Counted from the first letter of the stretch, positions 1-13,020 are shown. The stretch is DNA of 64,000 nucleotides from Steinernema hermaphroditum (GCA_030435675.1 CM059621.1:13330001-13394000); one strand, 5' to 3'. The notes: generated by a model not told the origin, from the sequence alone. Numbers and translations are program-made.

Positions 1-999
1 GACCTGCACCCACGACAACAGACCTTGACTAATGAGTACAAGCTTTTTATGGCATTTCAGAGTAGTCCTCCTCCATTACCGCCGTTTAAAAACAGCGATA
101 TTTCACTTGTTAGACATTCACAACCCATAAATATCACCGCGGCGCTTTTCCATTGACATCATGGCCACGTCCATAGGTCGCAATCTGTCATCTGCTTTGT
201 CTACATCCTTGGGCAAGCTGGCATCAAAATCGAAATTCCTCAATAGGATAGAGAATATTCGTGTTCTGTTCGTTGAGACTGACCTTTTAAGTTCTTCAGA
301 AACCCTATCTTGTTTTGCTGACTCTTAAAGAACAAGCGCAGCTTTTCAAAATTCTCGAAAATCACAAGGTCTCAAAGATGTCTTCCGTGTTTTCTTCGAA
401 ACTGTCTGAGCGTGAAACCTACAGAAAAGAACTATATAAAGGCATTCCTAAAATACGTGTATATTTGGAGTCATCTATTGTGAACAGTACGTAATGAGAT
501 GCGGAAGTACCTAATTATCGTCATTAGATCCTTCGCCTACATGTTATGAATGAAAAGTCTTCCGGCTTGCCTACTATCACAGGGCTATAAATACTCACTA
601 CAAAAGAGGTGCCGCCAAGAAAAGATTGAATGGCAACCCTTGAGTACTCAGTCTATTTTTTCTGGTTCCGGAAGACAAAGTCTTTCACCGCTTAATGAGT
701 TCAAATCCATTCGTTCGAGCCTAACCATAGGCTTTCGTTCTATGGCTCGTTAGGTAGTCGATGACCGCCTTCCAAATCGGCATTCCTCACGTTTTATAAT
801 CGTCCTGGTGGCCGATATGCCGGTCTTAATATAGCCTCGAACTGCTAACCATCTGTCCTCTCTGACCTCTGCATAAGTAAACGTAATCCGCGCGGCGGCG
901 GTGGCGTCGCGTTTCCCTCGAGGCGCTCGCGCGCGACATTAATCACGGCTTCGGGGCGGGGCCGACGTGCATGCCTGAGCGAGTTAGGTAACGCCTACA
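1..999. other. Upstream intergenic region
   Basis: I see no gene here; open frames are short and lack splice or composition support. The last ~120 bases (about 885-980) turn sharply GC-rich with CG-rich runs. They lie directly upstream of the small peptide gene and could be its promoter region. Confidence 0.4.
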
Positions 1000-1099
1000 G
1001 TAAAATAAAACGCATATTGACGCGAGGAAGCTTCATTTTGAGGCACAGCCGTCGGCGTGTTTGCTTCACTCCCGGTGGATTCAGGTGGATTCTCTTGTC

Positions 1100-1451
1100 A
1101 TGCAGCTCTTCAACTTCGTCGCCACCTTCTGCGCCGTTCTTTTCGGTACGTTTCCCTATTCGTTGGAATGCGAGGCATTCCAAAGACCCAGGAAACATTC
1201 AACAGATGTTTCACCCGATTCTGCACACCTGTTCCTAAGTTAATTTTCCTGTTCCAGCGCTCCTTCCGGCGATCTCGGCCCTCCCGATGATCGTCCAGCA
1301 GGCACCGACCAACCAGAAGGCGCAGAACTTCCTCTCACCGTACGACTTCGACTCCGCCGGCGACGACGCCGCCATCCTGGCTGCCTACTCGCAGTTCCGT
1401 CCGATGCAAAAGAAGTGGACCCGCCTCGAGCCGAGCATCCGATTCTTCTAA
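1100..1451 (+). CDS. Small secreted neuropeptide-like precursor
   Basis: Two exons (1100-1145 and 1258-1451, intron GTACG...TTCCAG) give a 79-residue protein. Residues 1-23 are a strong signal peptide with a hydrophobic core, ending near AISA|LP. The mature part is short, acidic in the middle (DFDSAGDD), has no cysteines, and carries one dibasic site (KK, residues 67-68). Cleavage there would release the 11-residue C-terminal peptide WTRLEPSIRFF. There is no C-terminal glycine, so the peptide would not be amidated, unlike canonical FMRFamide-like peptides. Signal peptide, one processing site and a single C-terminal peptide are typical of nematode neuropeptide-like precursors; the function is inferred from architecture and I do not recognise the family. 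The start is the first ATG of the exon and the splice restores the frame exactly. An AATAAA signal lies 133 bases downstream. Confidence 0.72.
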
Positions 1452-1583
1452 ATGAGGCTGTCCTTCTTCATGCGATCGGCGATGTTCTCTCCTCTGTAGT
1501 TATTTATTGAGCAACTGTCCACTCTAATTCAGTGTTTGTGTCCGATTTATTATAATTCTGCGCGGTATAACTGGGAAACAAGA

Positions 1584-1589
1584 AATAAA
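1584..1589 (+). terminator. Poly(A) signal of the peptide gene
   Basis: AATAAA lies 133 bases after the stop codon of the secreted peptide gene, on the same strand. Confidence 0.5.
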
Positions 1590-1692
1590 TGTTCTTTGGG
1601 CGGCATCTCTGTTGTATTTGAGATGGGTATGGATACAATGTGCACGATACAATGCAGGCAATTTATCCGAATTTAACGGAAATAATCCGAAA

Positions 1693-2262
1693 AAGTGTGA
1701 CATATGAGCTGAGTATGTATGCAAAGAGAGATGCATGGGCTGCTCAAACTGACAATATGTGTGACATCTTTATAAATCATTTCTGATTTGTGATATCATC
1801 TTTATCTGAGCATTTCTGAGCAATTGACAGTTTTTTTTGCTTTAAGACAGTGCACAACAGAACGCCAGGCAATATCAGTGAACTTTAACAACATCACGTG
1901 TTGTGTTCATGGGAATGGAAGACCTTCATTTGTGCCAGTGGCGATCTGTCCACTCCTCTCTCTGAGGTTTGCCGAATGGGTGGGGTGAGCGGTCGTTCTT
2001 AGCCGTCGTTGTTGGTCCAAACATTTATATGAAAAAATTGTTCACAGTATTTATCTAGAAAAGCGAATAAAGTGTGACATATGCGCTGACTATATATGTT
2101 GTAACCAAAAAGAGATGTTTGAATGTAATTTTTGCAACTGAACTCAAGCTTTTACAACATCAAGTTTTGTATCATTATCATGGGGATCGGAGAGCTTCAT
2201 TTGTGTCCCCAGCGATAGGTCGAGTCGTCCACTCGCTCTCTCTGAGGTTCACTGAATGAGTT
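1693..2262. repeat. Diverged direct duplication
   Basis: Two diverged copies (about 1693-1985 and 2071-2262) share blocks in the same order: GTGTGACATATG near the start, then a block with CTTCATTTGTG, then TCTCTCTGAGGTT near the end. The last block also belongs to the dispersed repeat family seen again at 35.8, 61.4 and 63.1 kb. Confidence 0.55.
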
Positions 2263-5200
2263 GTACATGGCCCGATTTATGAGATATCTTGTATGTTGAT
2301 TGGCATTTGATTCAAGCGTAAATGTATGAATCATGAGGAGATGGAATCTTATTAGATGAACTAGTGTTCCAGCTTAGCGTAAAAATCTGCATTTTTGAAG
2401 TTTTCTTTTTGTTTGATTTGCCATGTGTTAATCAAGATGTACTCAAAACAGGAAGCAGGAAGAATATTCCCTTCGTTTTTCCTGATGTTTTCCTAAAAGA
2501 CCGATAAGAATATGACATTTCCAATATTTTCAGTTTTTGCGGTTCTTCATTGGAATAAGGATTGCGAATTAATGGAATGAAACAACCTACCAAGGGACTT
2601 GATGAACCTCGCCAAATGAATGGCCGTCCATGAACGTCTTCCACTGTGGCGTCTATCTCTCTATTTTGGATGGATTTTGGAAAGCCGATGGTCCTTTAAA
2701 TCAAAAATGTGATATCGAATGGCCGAACAGAAAGCCGAACTCTGGTCAAGCGATGGACCTATTTTAAGATTTCCGTCCGGAAGAGAATGTGCCCAAACAT
2801 ACATTTTCATTGTGTGCATTTGATGTCATTATATGCGCATGACTTGAAGTTCACTCGACTACATCCATTAGCATAAAAATAAACCTGGACCATCGAGCCA
2901 TTGCCAAACGAAAGGCACAGTCCTTGCCCTTGAATAATGTATTTTATTTTCACCATAACAATGACCTATTTTCTGATAACTCTTTTGTCCAAATCTAAAA
3001 GGAACATTAATTAGCCCGCCCCACCCTCTGGGTTGCACTTGAAGAACATCTTTGTTTGCAACTTCTAGCAAGTGCACCTGAACTTCTCTGTTGTGACGAC
3101 CTTGTCAAAAGATAGCAGCATAGCAGCTCTCATGATCTCTTCATTTTCACGATAGTACTGTCCTAATTTCTAATGAAAACGAACAACCAAATCCGACCAA
3201 CCACGCACTCCTGTTTTCGTGGAACGATGAATTCGAAGAATGACTTGATTATGAATTCCAAACGATTAAAGCACTGCGGCAATGACGTTAGCACAAGCCG
3301 GTCCACGCCGTTGTAGCCCAATCTTTGATCGTGGGATCGAGAGTCTAAGCATCTTCGTCATCGCAGTGTTCCGTGTTGTCGTGACTTAATGCAATTTCTG
3401 TGGCTTTTACACAAGCAGATTCGTCGTGTGCGACCATCACGGAAAATGAAAAATGAACATTGACAACAGCGCCAGCAGGAACGAATTTTACGTCTGTGCC
3501 CTTGATGAGATCGTCATCAAACAGGGCGTTCGATATGCGCATAGCTAATATCCAGGCTTAGAGATCACTCTAGGTGGGAATGAGCTTCGTTACGGTAGTT
3601 GGAAACCACGGAAAGTGGGACACGTTTTGTGTAGTGCTGCTGTTTTTCGGAGACATTCCTAATTGACACTCGGCACGCCAGACGCCTTCAGGATAGTATC
3701 TAATGTGCTTCATTGAAAACATCGCTGTTTACATGGCCAAGCGACGTCACAATAATCTTCTTATAAAATATCCCATAAATCGTAAAGTGACAGCTCAGTT
3801 TCATTCATTAATTCATACGGATCTTCTACGACACAGAGGATTTATTCATGGCCGTGAGGTGCTTACGACTGATTTTCCAACGAACACGATAATTTATTTA
3901 AACATAAAGTGTTCGTTAATGTTGTTTACTGCCCAAAGCAACAGTAAATCTTTGTTCTTAATCGCTGTCTCTACGCAGTTATCGATAAACGAGTGACACA
4001 GAAACAGAACGAAAAGGGACATTTTTGAATTTGATTGCAACGAGCGTTTTCGGCGAGTCAGTGCAACATGCTTTCGATTCATATGAAGCTCATGATCGTG
4101 TTCTTCACCAGTTGCGAGCTGAAGACGCCAGGAAGGACATCGTCGGTCGGCTAAACTTATGCGCCTTGAAAAGGATGTCGTCGGTGATAAACGAGAAAAA
4201 TGACATCATGAGGATGTGAGCAATGTGAAATCTCTGAACCGTTCAAATCTCAAACCATGCGCATATGGATTACACATTAAACAGAAAAATATTTTCTGCA
4301 TTCATGAACAGGAGAAACGTAAATCGACGGTTATGCGTTCGCTATTTTTACAGTGTAAATGGCGATTCTTTACCATGAAGCGGAAATTAGTTTATTCTAC
4401 TATACGACGTTAAAAGATAATTGGTATGAAGAGCACTAAATTGACCACAAATGCTTAGATACAGTATCAAAAAGTATGACTTTTCGTTTGGCGGTCGGTC
4501 GGGCCGTCCAATCGCTCTCTCGTTCGTTCCCGCAACCACTCAAGGCGAAGCATCATTGCAACTCCGAGCTCTATACCGCCAGTCGCTTCATTTTTCAACT
4601 CATTTTATTTACTCTTGAATCTATGGCATTCACCATGCAAGAAATCTCATAAGGCACAAAGAAAAACCACAGATCACCGTTGTCGCTGCTTCTCTTCCTT
4701 CTTCGGCGCTGGGCTTGACGTCGGAGTTGAAGACGACTATGCCAGTGTACGCGGACCTGGCAGCAGCAAAGAAGCTCTATCCGGAAGTAGCGCGGACGGT
4801 AGAGCTCGAGAAAATATGTGATATGGAAATATCAAAATGTGAGCAATAGGGAATTCCTTTCTGAGCTTGTATGACATATTTTATACATTATTTTTGCGGA
4901 TTTTCCCCATAAGTGTCGTATAACAATCTCAAAAAAAGGCAGGCTCATGAGCTCCAAATAGATAGTTGTTCTTATTGATGGCTAATCGTCATTTGCGACT
5001 AGACTCATCAAGCCGGAGCATCAATCGCTTCGGCGATGGGAATTCAGCTCGTTTGCCGTGCTCAACCATTTTAACGCCACCAGATTCAGCTCTTCGACAC
5101 CTTCACAAACTAAGAGAATTGCTTGCTGTATCCTACTCGGATGTCGTGTGCTGCACAGAAGAAAAATAGAACCAAAAATAGAAAATAGAACTAGGGTGGG

Positions 5201-5842
5201 ATACTAGTCTTTCTTGGGCATTTTGAGACCTCCTGCATGGCCTTACTCGAGTAATGACTAATAGGAAGACTTTCTGAGCTTCAAAAATGCGGATAGGACA
5301 TTTTAAATTCTGTAATTTTTGCGCGTTTGTTGTTCGTACCGTACAAGAACGTCAAAATAAGTTCAAGCGATGTGTGTGACTTTTGTCTATAATTTTAGTT
5401 ATAATATACACCAGAAAATCGATTTCACTCTTAGATCGCGAAAGTAGTACGTTTAGTCTGTTTTGAGTGCAGTCCAGATGGGACCATCTGGAAGCCATTA
5501 CGATAACTGCGGGCTTTTTTATTCATAAATTTCTTAAATGTCAGTGTATTTCATGCTTTTCTTTTTCTTCCACCTACAAGTAGACATATGTAATAACCTC
5601 TAATGGCAAAACTTAAACGTGAGACTCGCAATTATGCGTAGGATGTGTTTGTGCCAACATGTGGCTACAAAACTGACGTTTATCTGCTCGACAAATTCGA
5701 TTTGGGGAAACGTTTTGTACAGGCCTTGTTGTCGTTTCTGTGACACCAAAGAATACAATTTTAGGCATAAGTGATGGTGCTAGTTCTAAAGAGATTATGA
5801 ACGAATATACAAGTTCATACTATTATCGCCTTCTTATCATTA

Positions 5843-6660
5843 CATTGTGCTAGACAGAAAATCCCAACCCACGTTTTACGTATCACAGATGACAGTCACA
5901 GTCATGAGAAGTTAAGTAGTTAAGAGGCTTTCATCCATTGGTGATTAATGAATTACAAACTCGTTGGATGGAGATGAATGATCAAGGTATATAAACATAT
6001 ATGTACGTTTTTTTAGGAAAAAGACAATGTATTGTCATTAGATACACACATTGTCATGGAAGAAGTGCACTATCCTTTTTTGGTCAACAAAGCTCGTCCA
6101 TACAGCTGACAGAAATACCGTTTTTAAGACTAACTCATACAAGAATGGTATGCGGATTTTTGATGCTATGCAACTTCTCGGAGTGAGTTAAGTCTTTTAG
6201 GAACGATTTACCGGTTAATGCGATTTCGATATTTCTAGTGATTCATTGTATAGGGTAGAAAATCCAGGCCCACGTGTTATGAGTCACAAATGATCCGGTT
6301 ACAGTCATGCTAAGTGAAGTTAAGAGACTTTCATCGATAGATTATTAGCGAATTACACACACCTTGAATGGAGGTTAGTCAACGAAGACATATGAAACGA
6401 AAATATCGCAGTAGAAGACAGGCTGAACAAGATTTTTGAAAGAGCGTGCTCTCGGAGGCTAACGAAGTTCGAACTCGCCGAAGTTCGAACTAATATAATA
6501 AGCAGATGAACAATGGGTTGAGTCTTTTAGTAATGAATTTGCCAGTTTCGGATAAGAAATCCCATTGTACTTATCCCTGGTGATCCGGTTACAGTCACAA
6601 GAAGTGAAGAAGCTAAAAGGCTTTCATCGATAAATTGTTAGTGAATTAACTGAATTAAAC
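5843..6660. repeat. Three diverged copies of a ~120 bp unit
   Basis: Copies near 5843-5970, 6237-6370 and 6550-6660 share in order AGAAAATCC or AGAAATCC, a CAGTCA(C/T) block, an AAGTTAAG-like block, GGCTTTCATC or GACTTTCATC, and GTGAATTA-like ends. GAGTTAAGTCTTTTAG-like sequence precedes copies two and three, so the duplicated unit is probably 300-400 bp and now decayed. Confidence 0.5.
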
Positions 6661-7634
6661 TTGTGGACTATGTGGACAGAATACAGCTTCTTCATGTTGA
6701 AAAAGTTTTTTTCTTTGTTTCTTCTTTTTTTTCGCCTTTCGAAGTATTCGTTTCAGATCGGGCTTAAAATTGCGCAAACCTTATGAAAACCAATATGAAT
6801 TGTGGGTTTATGGACGCGAACTGGTCAATCATTCTTACTCCTTTGTTGTCAGGACGCGAAACGGAAGGCTCCTTTGTAAGAAGTTTCATATCACGTGAAC
6901 CAGGTACTTTAAGACTAACAAGGAGAGATTTTGAATGGTTGCACGCAGATTCAGCTGAAATTTGGCATAGAGCTTGGCATGCTACAGTGTGGCAAAACGT
7001 TATGGATTTCATCGGTGAATGGCGGGGAAGCCCTATTTCATAGTTAATTTTTGTCACTGACAGTTAAAGCCTCTAATGTCACAAAAGATGCAACAAAAAG
7101 ACCTCTTCTTATTAGTGATGAATGGAAAGATTTATAGCATTTGTTTTATTTTTGTAAATTGCAAATGCGGGCCTTCATAGTGATCCACGTGATCCTCATT
7201 TCGACTCCACAGTGATGAGAAGAGAAGAGCAACTCCGAAGTCCGCGCCGCCAGCCAAACCGAAGATGACTCTCCGCTCCGTTGGCTCTGCTCCACCGCTA
7301 TTCCACTTCCGGAATCAACTCTTCACGACTTCGACGCCCGCGAAAACTAATGGGAACGCTGGATTCTATTCGGATTCGTCTGCTCCACCGAAATCAGAAG
7401 AAAATCAGCGACCACGGTGTGACTATGTTCTTCTTTGTGCATATATGAGACGTCCTGCACGGCGTAAGCCGTTGATTCGGGAAGATAAATCGTGTAAAAT
7501 CGTGTAAAAAGTGATGAGAAGTTACCTTTTTCGAGGAACTTATTTAGGTTTAAGTACATGGTTTGCACTATGAACCATTTATTCAGCTCTGTTCGACATA
7601 AACAAGTTGTTTCCAACTATTTATTATAGAAGTC

Positions 7635-8050
7635 CTAAGATTCGAAAACAGCGCAACTCATGTTCTCATTGCTATGAGCGCAGAAACTCTTCACCTGTGC
7701 CAGGAACCTGTAGGGCTGCTTGGGACCACAGAAGACAACGAAAGTGCTCGCGTCCACCCTCTCTCTGATAGTCGAAAGCGTCGCATTTCCGTTGGAAGCC
7801 ATCGCCTGTTTGTAGCTTTGTTTTTCACCACCACACAAGTGCACTTTACCTCTCTGAGGATCTCCTTAAGTGGCGGACTGTTACACAACTGGTTCTGGTC
7901 ATCGGAGAAGACCGGCACGTTCTCAGGGGCGTCGCGTTTCCGGCGACAACTGAATTCGCCGCAATTCGCGGTCTCACGCAACATAATGAAGCTGTCAACG
8001 GAGAGGACGAAAACAGAGATTAGACAAAGGGTGAACAACGGCGACGACAT
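7635..8050 (-). CDS. Ground-like domain secreted protein (grl/grd type)
   Basis: Two minus-strand exons (8050-7850 and 7805-7635) flank a 44-bp GT-AG intron and give 123 residues. Residues 1-21 form a signal peptide (LCLISVFVLSVDS). A pair of cysteines (NCGEFSC) is followed by a furin-type RRKR site (residues 37-40). Residues ~54-121 match the ground-like domain (Pfam PF04155): an initial CNSPPLKEILREAM helix, a VVFC strand, then FCAHSNENMSCAVF at the end, giving the usual four-cysteine spacing. Ground-like proteins are secreted, often cuticle- or glia-associated nematode proteins, distantly Hedgehog-related. The length fits a short grl-type member. Splicing phase 0 joins both halves of the domain exactly, which is strong evidence for the model. 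A specific grl or grd number cannot be assigned. Confidence 0.82.
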
Positions 8051-8465
8051 TGCGGGGAAGTGGCCGAAAACAGGAGGGGGAGGAAGTCTTATATGTACAC
8101 GTTAGGGTCAAAACTGGTCTCATCAATCTTCGTGGCAGATATAAAGCAACAGCGTCGAAAGAACGGGTTTTCGGAGTGACCGGTGAGGTGACCAACGCTA
8201 AGAAACGCTAAACAATGTTAAAAACAAAAGGACGAACGGTCGGAGAGTAAACTACACGAAGCTGTGTCCATCGCCGCAAGAAGAGATATCGAAGGTACTG
8301 AATTAGGGATTTCGACAGTTCCCTGTGAATTTCAGCCTCTTGAAGACACGACCTTTTCCATTCAGATGCTGAAGAGCCGTCGGACGGAGAATGAGAACCA
8401 GAAAAAATTGTTATATTGCTTTGTCCGAATAAAATTGTTTCATGTAGTGTTTCATTCAGTTTCCA

Positions 8466-8670
8466 ATACTGAGGTCTGCACACTGATTTATTTTGATTTA
8501 TAATAACAGTTTTCAAAAGACAGTTTTTTGGACTACTGCCAAGAGTACTCCTGAAACAGTGAGAACCTGAGCACTTTTGAAGAGTATGTCGCCTCGAGAA
8601 ACATCGCCCTCTTGGGGCCCTCTTTCTGAAAAACAGACGGGAGGGAAGGAGAAGAGCTGATTCGGAGGAT
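8466..8670 (+). repeat. Left copy of inverted repeat around the peptidase gene
   Basis: This ~205 bp segment reappears as its reverse complement at 13021-13218, with an estimated 85-90% identity in its best part (CCTCGAGAAACATCGCCCTC and neighbours). Both copies read open on one strand (motif ENLSTFEEY) until a shared TGA, so they may derive from an exon of an unknown gene. The left copy has an additional TGA, so it is probably a decayed duplicate. Confidence 0.7.
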
Positions 8671-9536
8671 GTCTTTTTCGGAGGAAGAAGTCTCACTTCA
8701 AACAGGGATTCAACTTGGCACTTCTGAGGAGAGGCGGCGGAGGCAAGTGGATGCGACGACTCCTCTTCGACGACGTTTCCATGTGCAAGGCGTCGAAGAA
8801 GAGTGGCGGCGGGAAGGGGAAGACGGAGCTTGTGATAATGAGTGATACCAGACCGGAGGTCGTTTTCTCCGGTGGTGAAAGATTATCCTTCGTTAGCAGT
8901 GCAAAGGACTTTAGGCCGTATTTTTCGCAGTAGAGTGCGCAAGACATAAAAATAAAATGTGAAGTTTTTCCTCTCGTACACGGGACACATTCACCGGTCT
9001 GAGGCACACGACAATATGGATCCAGAGACTAGCTGGGGGTACGGTATCGAAGGAGATTCAGCACAAGAAGTACCTGCTGACTCCTTCGACGTTGTCTTCC
9101 CCGAGTGGTTCTGCAGGAAGTTGGCTCGTTCGAAGGATAGGGGATATCCAGACTAACTACAAAAAGGGATGACAGTTCTATATCATTTGCACCCAGATGT
9201 GTGCTTCTCTAAAGAACCTCTTCTTGGTCCTAAAAGAGAGACACTCGAAGTAGACGAATACAGAAGATATAAGAGAAAGAAGAGACGTCTTCCTCCTGAC
9301 GACAGGTGACATTCCGAGAGATGCTATTGGTGTCTTCTGACTTAGATATAATGCGATGCCTTGCGCATAGCCTGGGTCATTTATTGCCCTTTTATCATCA
9401 CTCAGCGTATCGAGAGCGAACCGGGAAAGATATGCTCGCAAATCGGGTTTGGAACGCAGAGAGATGCTTCCACAAGGAGGCCAAAAAGAGCAAACCCCTA
9501 TCAGAAAAGTAAGTTCTCTAAATCGCCTTCAAAATC

Positions 9537-12500
9537 ATGTGCTATGAATTTAGGGATATCCCAGCGATCAAGACACTCCAGACAGAAGTAGATGCAGTGA
9601 CACAAGTAGCTGCAGTGAGTAGGCGATACGATGAGATCAAAAGGCCTTATGACCCTCGGAAGTATCGTGGACTCGAATTGTCTAATGGATTGAGAGTTCT
9701 TCTCGTGTCGGATCCGTCGGAAACAACTTGTGGCGCTTCCATGGACGTGCAGGTGGGCAGCCGCGCAGATCCCGAGGATATCCCTGGAATGGCCCACCTC
9801 TGCGAGCATCTGCTTTTTCAGGGATCGGAAAAGTACCCGATGGACAATGGACTGATGAATTTAGTGAAAAGAAGCGGTGGAGATTTGAATGGCCACACCG
9901 AAGATTATTGGACAAACTTTCATCTAGAAGTACATCCGAAGCATCTGAAGGTATTGAAAGCTTCTAGAACCGATAGCCGATAAAACGATTTAGGAGGCCC
10001 TCGATCGGCTCATTCACATCTTTATTTCCCCTCTTTTCGCTGAACACATCATCTCCAGTGAGATAGAGTCCGTGGATTCGGAGTTTCGGAACTACGAAAA
10101 GAACGACGTGCGGAGGATGGTGCGAATCTGCCGTGTGCTTTCTCGGCCCGGGCACGACTTCCGTAAATTCAGTACGGGCAATCGCCAAACGCTCCTGGAC
10201 ATCCCCAACTCGAAAGGACTCAGAATCCACGATGAAGTGGTCAAATTCTTCAAGAAGCATTACTCTTCTAACGTGTAAGTGAGCGGCGATTCAGAGGCCG
10301 ATCCAACGATCCCACGGACATTTCTGCATGAGACCTCTTCCAGGATGTCACTTTGTGTTTTCGGACCACAATCGCTAGATGAACTCGAAGATCTGGTCCT
10401 CAGTCTCCCCCTTCTTGAGATCCCCAACAGGAATGTGAAGCCCAAGGTCTTCGAGCACTACTATTATGGTCCCGAAGAGACGGGCTATCGAGTGGACGTG
10501 GTCCCGGTCAAGAACGATAGATATGTGACGGTGAAATTTATCGTCCAACACTCAGCATCACACTCGGAGATCGGCCGCATTTGTTCGTTTTTTGGATCAA
10601 TGCGCGTAAACTGAGCTTATGAGTTTAGGTAGTTTGTTGGAATACGAAGGCGAAGGATCACTTGCGCATGAACTTAAACAACGCGGGTGGTCCCATTCCT
10701 TAAATTCAATGTCGGAAGATCTCAGTGAGATGAATGTTAGGATTGACCTTACCCAAGAAGGCCTTGACTACGTGGAGGACATAGTGCAGCTACTCTTCGT
10801 CTACATCGGAATGCTAAAGAGGACAGGTCCCCGTCGAGTGCCTCCGAGCCGACAATCTTCTGGAACGGAAGAGACATCCATGGTTGACACTATTTTGTTG
10901 CTCGTGAGAGAAGTCCGCAATCGCCCCTTGGACTACAGTTCCCCCAAGAGCCTTGAAGATATGCCGGCTAAAAGTGTCTTGGAACAGCTGACTCCACGCA
11001 ACATGATCTGCTTTGTAGTGGCAAAAGAGAATTCAGCTTTGGAGAACTTAGAAAGAGAGCAGTACTACGGTGTCAAGTACAGGAAAGCGAAACTGGATGC
11101 AGCGTCGCTGGAGAAATTTGGAAGGACCTTGAGTGGAGAAAGCGAACTGTTTTATTTACCCGAGGATGATGGCAAGTCTTCCCCGACAAAGTCGACAGGA
11201 GCGACGGGAGAAATGTACGGTTGGGCACTTGGTTCTGTCGTTCTAAAGGTGGATTCATTGCAGCGAGAAGCCTCACATCCTAACAAGTGACCAATTCAAA
11301 CGTATATGGTACGTGAAAAGCAGTCGTGCAGAGAGACCTTTCACCGAAATCCACGCCTCTCTCACTCTCCCCAGAGCGGCCAGTGACGCCAGAAGCCAGG
11401 TGATGGCTGACCTCTTCACCAAATGCTTTGAGGTAGAGCTATTCGCCTTGTCTCCGCCATACAGTAATCTGTTTAAGTACCAAACTAGAGAAGAATTCTA
11501 CGCCGCCGGGACGGTCGGCTTCGAGGCGAGTGTGGAACCGCACTATCGCGGACTCAAACTGACCTTCTCCGACTTCGACGACAGTATTTGTCGGACGGTC
11601 GTCGACTACATGCGAAGACTGATTTCGTTCGAGCCCGAGAAGAAGGTCTTCGACATTGTGCTCGACGTCCTCAAACGCAAGTTGAGCGACGTCGGCATGG
11701 AGCAGCCCAACGTACAGGCAATCTACCTCCTGAATTACGTTCTCACCGAAGGCATTTGGCCGAACTCGCAGCTTCTAGAGGCGTCGGAACATGTGACCTT
11801 CGAAGACCTGGTGGAGTTCGTTCCGTCGCTGTGGAGCGCTCTACATTTGGAGATATTTGCTCGTGGCACCCTCGCCGAAGACGTAAGTATACATTTATGA
11901 AACTAAGATACATCTCAATGAGGCACGTTTACACTGAAAGCAGAAGTCACAAAGTGGAATGTGAAAGTCATAGCTTTGTGTTTTAGGATGTCCTCCGACT
12001 CAGTGATCAGTTCCTACCAGAAAGCAACTCTCGTGAAAGGCTGTTGTCCCCGGACGATCTGGCTCCTTTTCGGAAGCTCAAAATTCCCGCAGGCGTCTCC
12101 TACTTCTACGAGCACAAACAGGTGACCCACTCGAACAGCTGCGTGGTCTTCTGCCTCCAAGTAGAACCAGGAGCCCGAAACTGCACCCTCCTACAGTTTC
12201 TGAGCGATATGATGAGCGTTCCGTTACTGGACACCATGCGAACAAAGCAACAACTCGGTTACGGTGTCGGGATAAGCCCCAGAAAATCCAAACTCGCTCA
12301 CTGCAATGACCTTCGTCTTACTGTACAAGGCTCCTACGACCCGGATTTTGTGGAAGGTCGCATTGAGGCCTTCCTGGAGAGCTTCACGGTACAGCGTCAT
12401 TGTGTGGACTCTTTTGACGTTCGTTTAGCGCATACTTATGGAGATGAGTGAGTCCGACTTCGAGGAATACAAAGATGCCTTCCGTAGGAACATAGAGAAG

Positions 12501-12843
12501 CTAAACAAAAAAAGCTACATGCAGGAGATAGAGAGCAAGCGGTTCTCTTTCGACGACTGTGAGTCACACTCCGCCCCAACCTATAGAAAGGTTCTCTTCA
12601 GGTCAACTTCAAGCAGCTGAATACCTTCAAATCCAAAAAGAGGATCTCATTGACTTCTACAAACGCAAAATCACGGCTGGGCCTGAGCGTCGAAAGGTGT
12701 CGATCTGGGTGCGCTCCGCTACGGGAGACAAGGGACCTCGTGCAGAAGGAAGTAGCGGAACTGTCGAAATAGAGAATCTGGAACGTTTTAGGAACGCTTC
12801 TGAAGCATACCCAGAAGAGGAACACTCTGCTCAATGGCCATAA
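9537..12843 (+). CDS. Insulin-degrading-enzyme-like M16 metallopeptidase
   Basis: Eight exons (9537-9950, 9994-10274, 10344-10582, 10629-11214, 11264-11882, 11987-12388, 12429-12558, 12602-12843) join in phase to give 970 residues, close to the ~1,000 of insulin-degrading enzymes (M16A). Family members are zinc endopeptidases that cut short peptides inside a closed chamber. The inverted zinc motif HLCEH is at residues 87-91, preceded by YRGLELSNGLRVLL; the downstream glutamate ligand lies in ESVDSE. Conserved later landmarks are the linker-to-C-half segment TSDQFKRIWYVKSS, the C-terminal domain motif RTKQQLGYG, and a tail resembling the IDE end. Six of the seven introns are 40-69 bp; one is 104 bp. 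All catalytic residues I can check are intact, so activity is expected. The segment after GMLKRTGP is divergent and may hide a small mis-modelled splice. The first exon could extend upstream. Confidence 0.88.
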
Positions 12844-13020
12844 ACGTTCGATTGATCCTGAGGAAGCATCCTGTGGAAAGCATGATAAAGGAAACCGACC
12901 TATTAGGATAAAATTTGTACAAAACGACTGAGAATACATCGAGAGTAATTTATCGGATGAAAGACGTTCACATTCAGCTCGACGATCTCGCAGTTCTCCT
13001 TCTCGAGCCATTTCCCCACG

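Larger units (their letters stand above)
1590..7600. other. AT-rich gene-poor block
   Basis: No gene could be supported. The block contains the duplication at 1.7-2.3 kb, a repeat trio at 5.8-6.7 kb and repeat-family scraps near 4.5, 5.1 and 7.4 kb. A 65-codon frame on the minus strand (3345-3542) has somewhat higher GC, but no splice partners, signal or recognisable motif. ATTTTTG outnumbers CAAAAAT here, opposite to the right part of the window. Confidence 0.4.

Noticed and set aside
12598..13011. Long minus-strand frame over the peptidase 3' end
   Set aside because: It is antisense to the last peptidase exon and shows no domain; the plus-strand exon aligns with the insulin-degrading-enzyme C-terminus.
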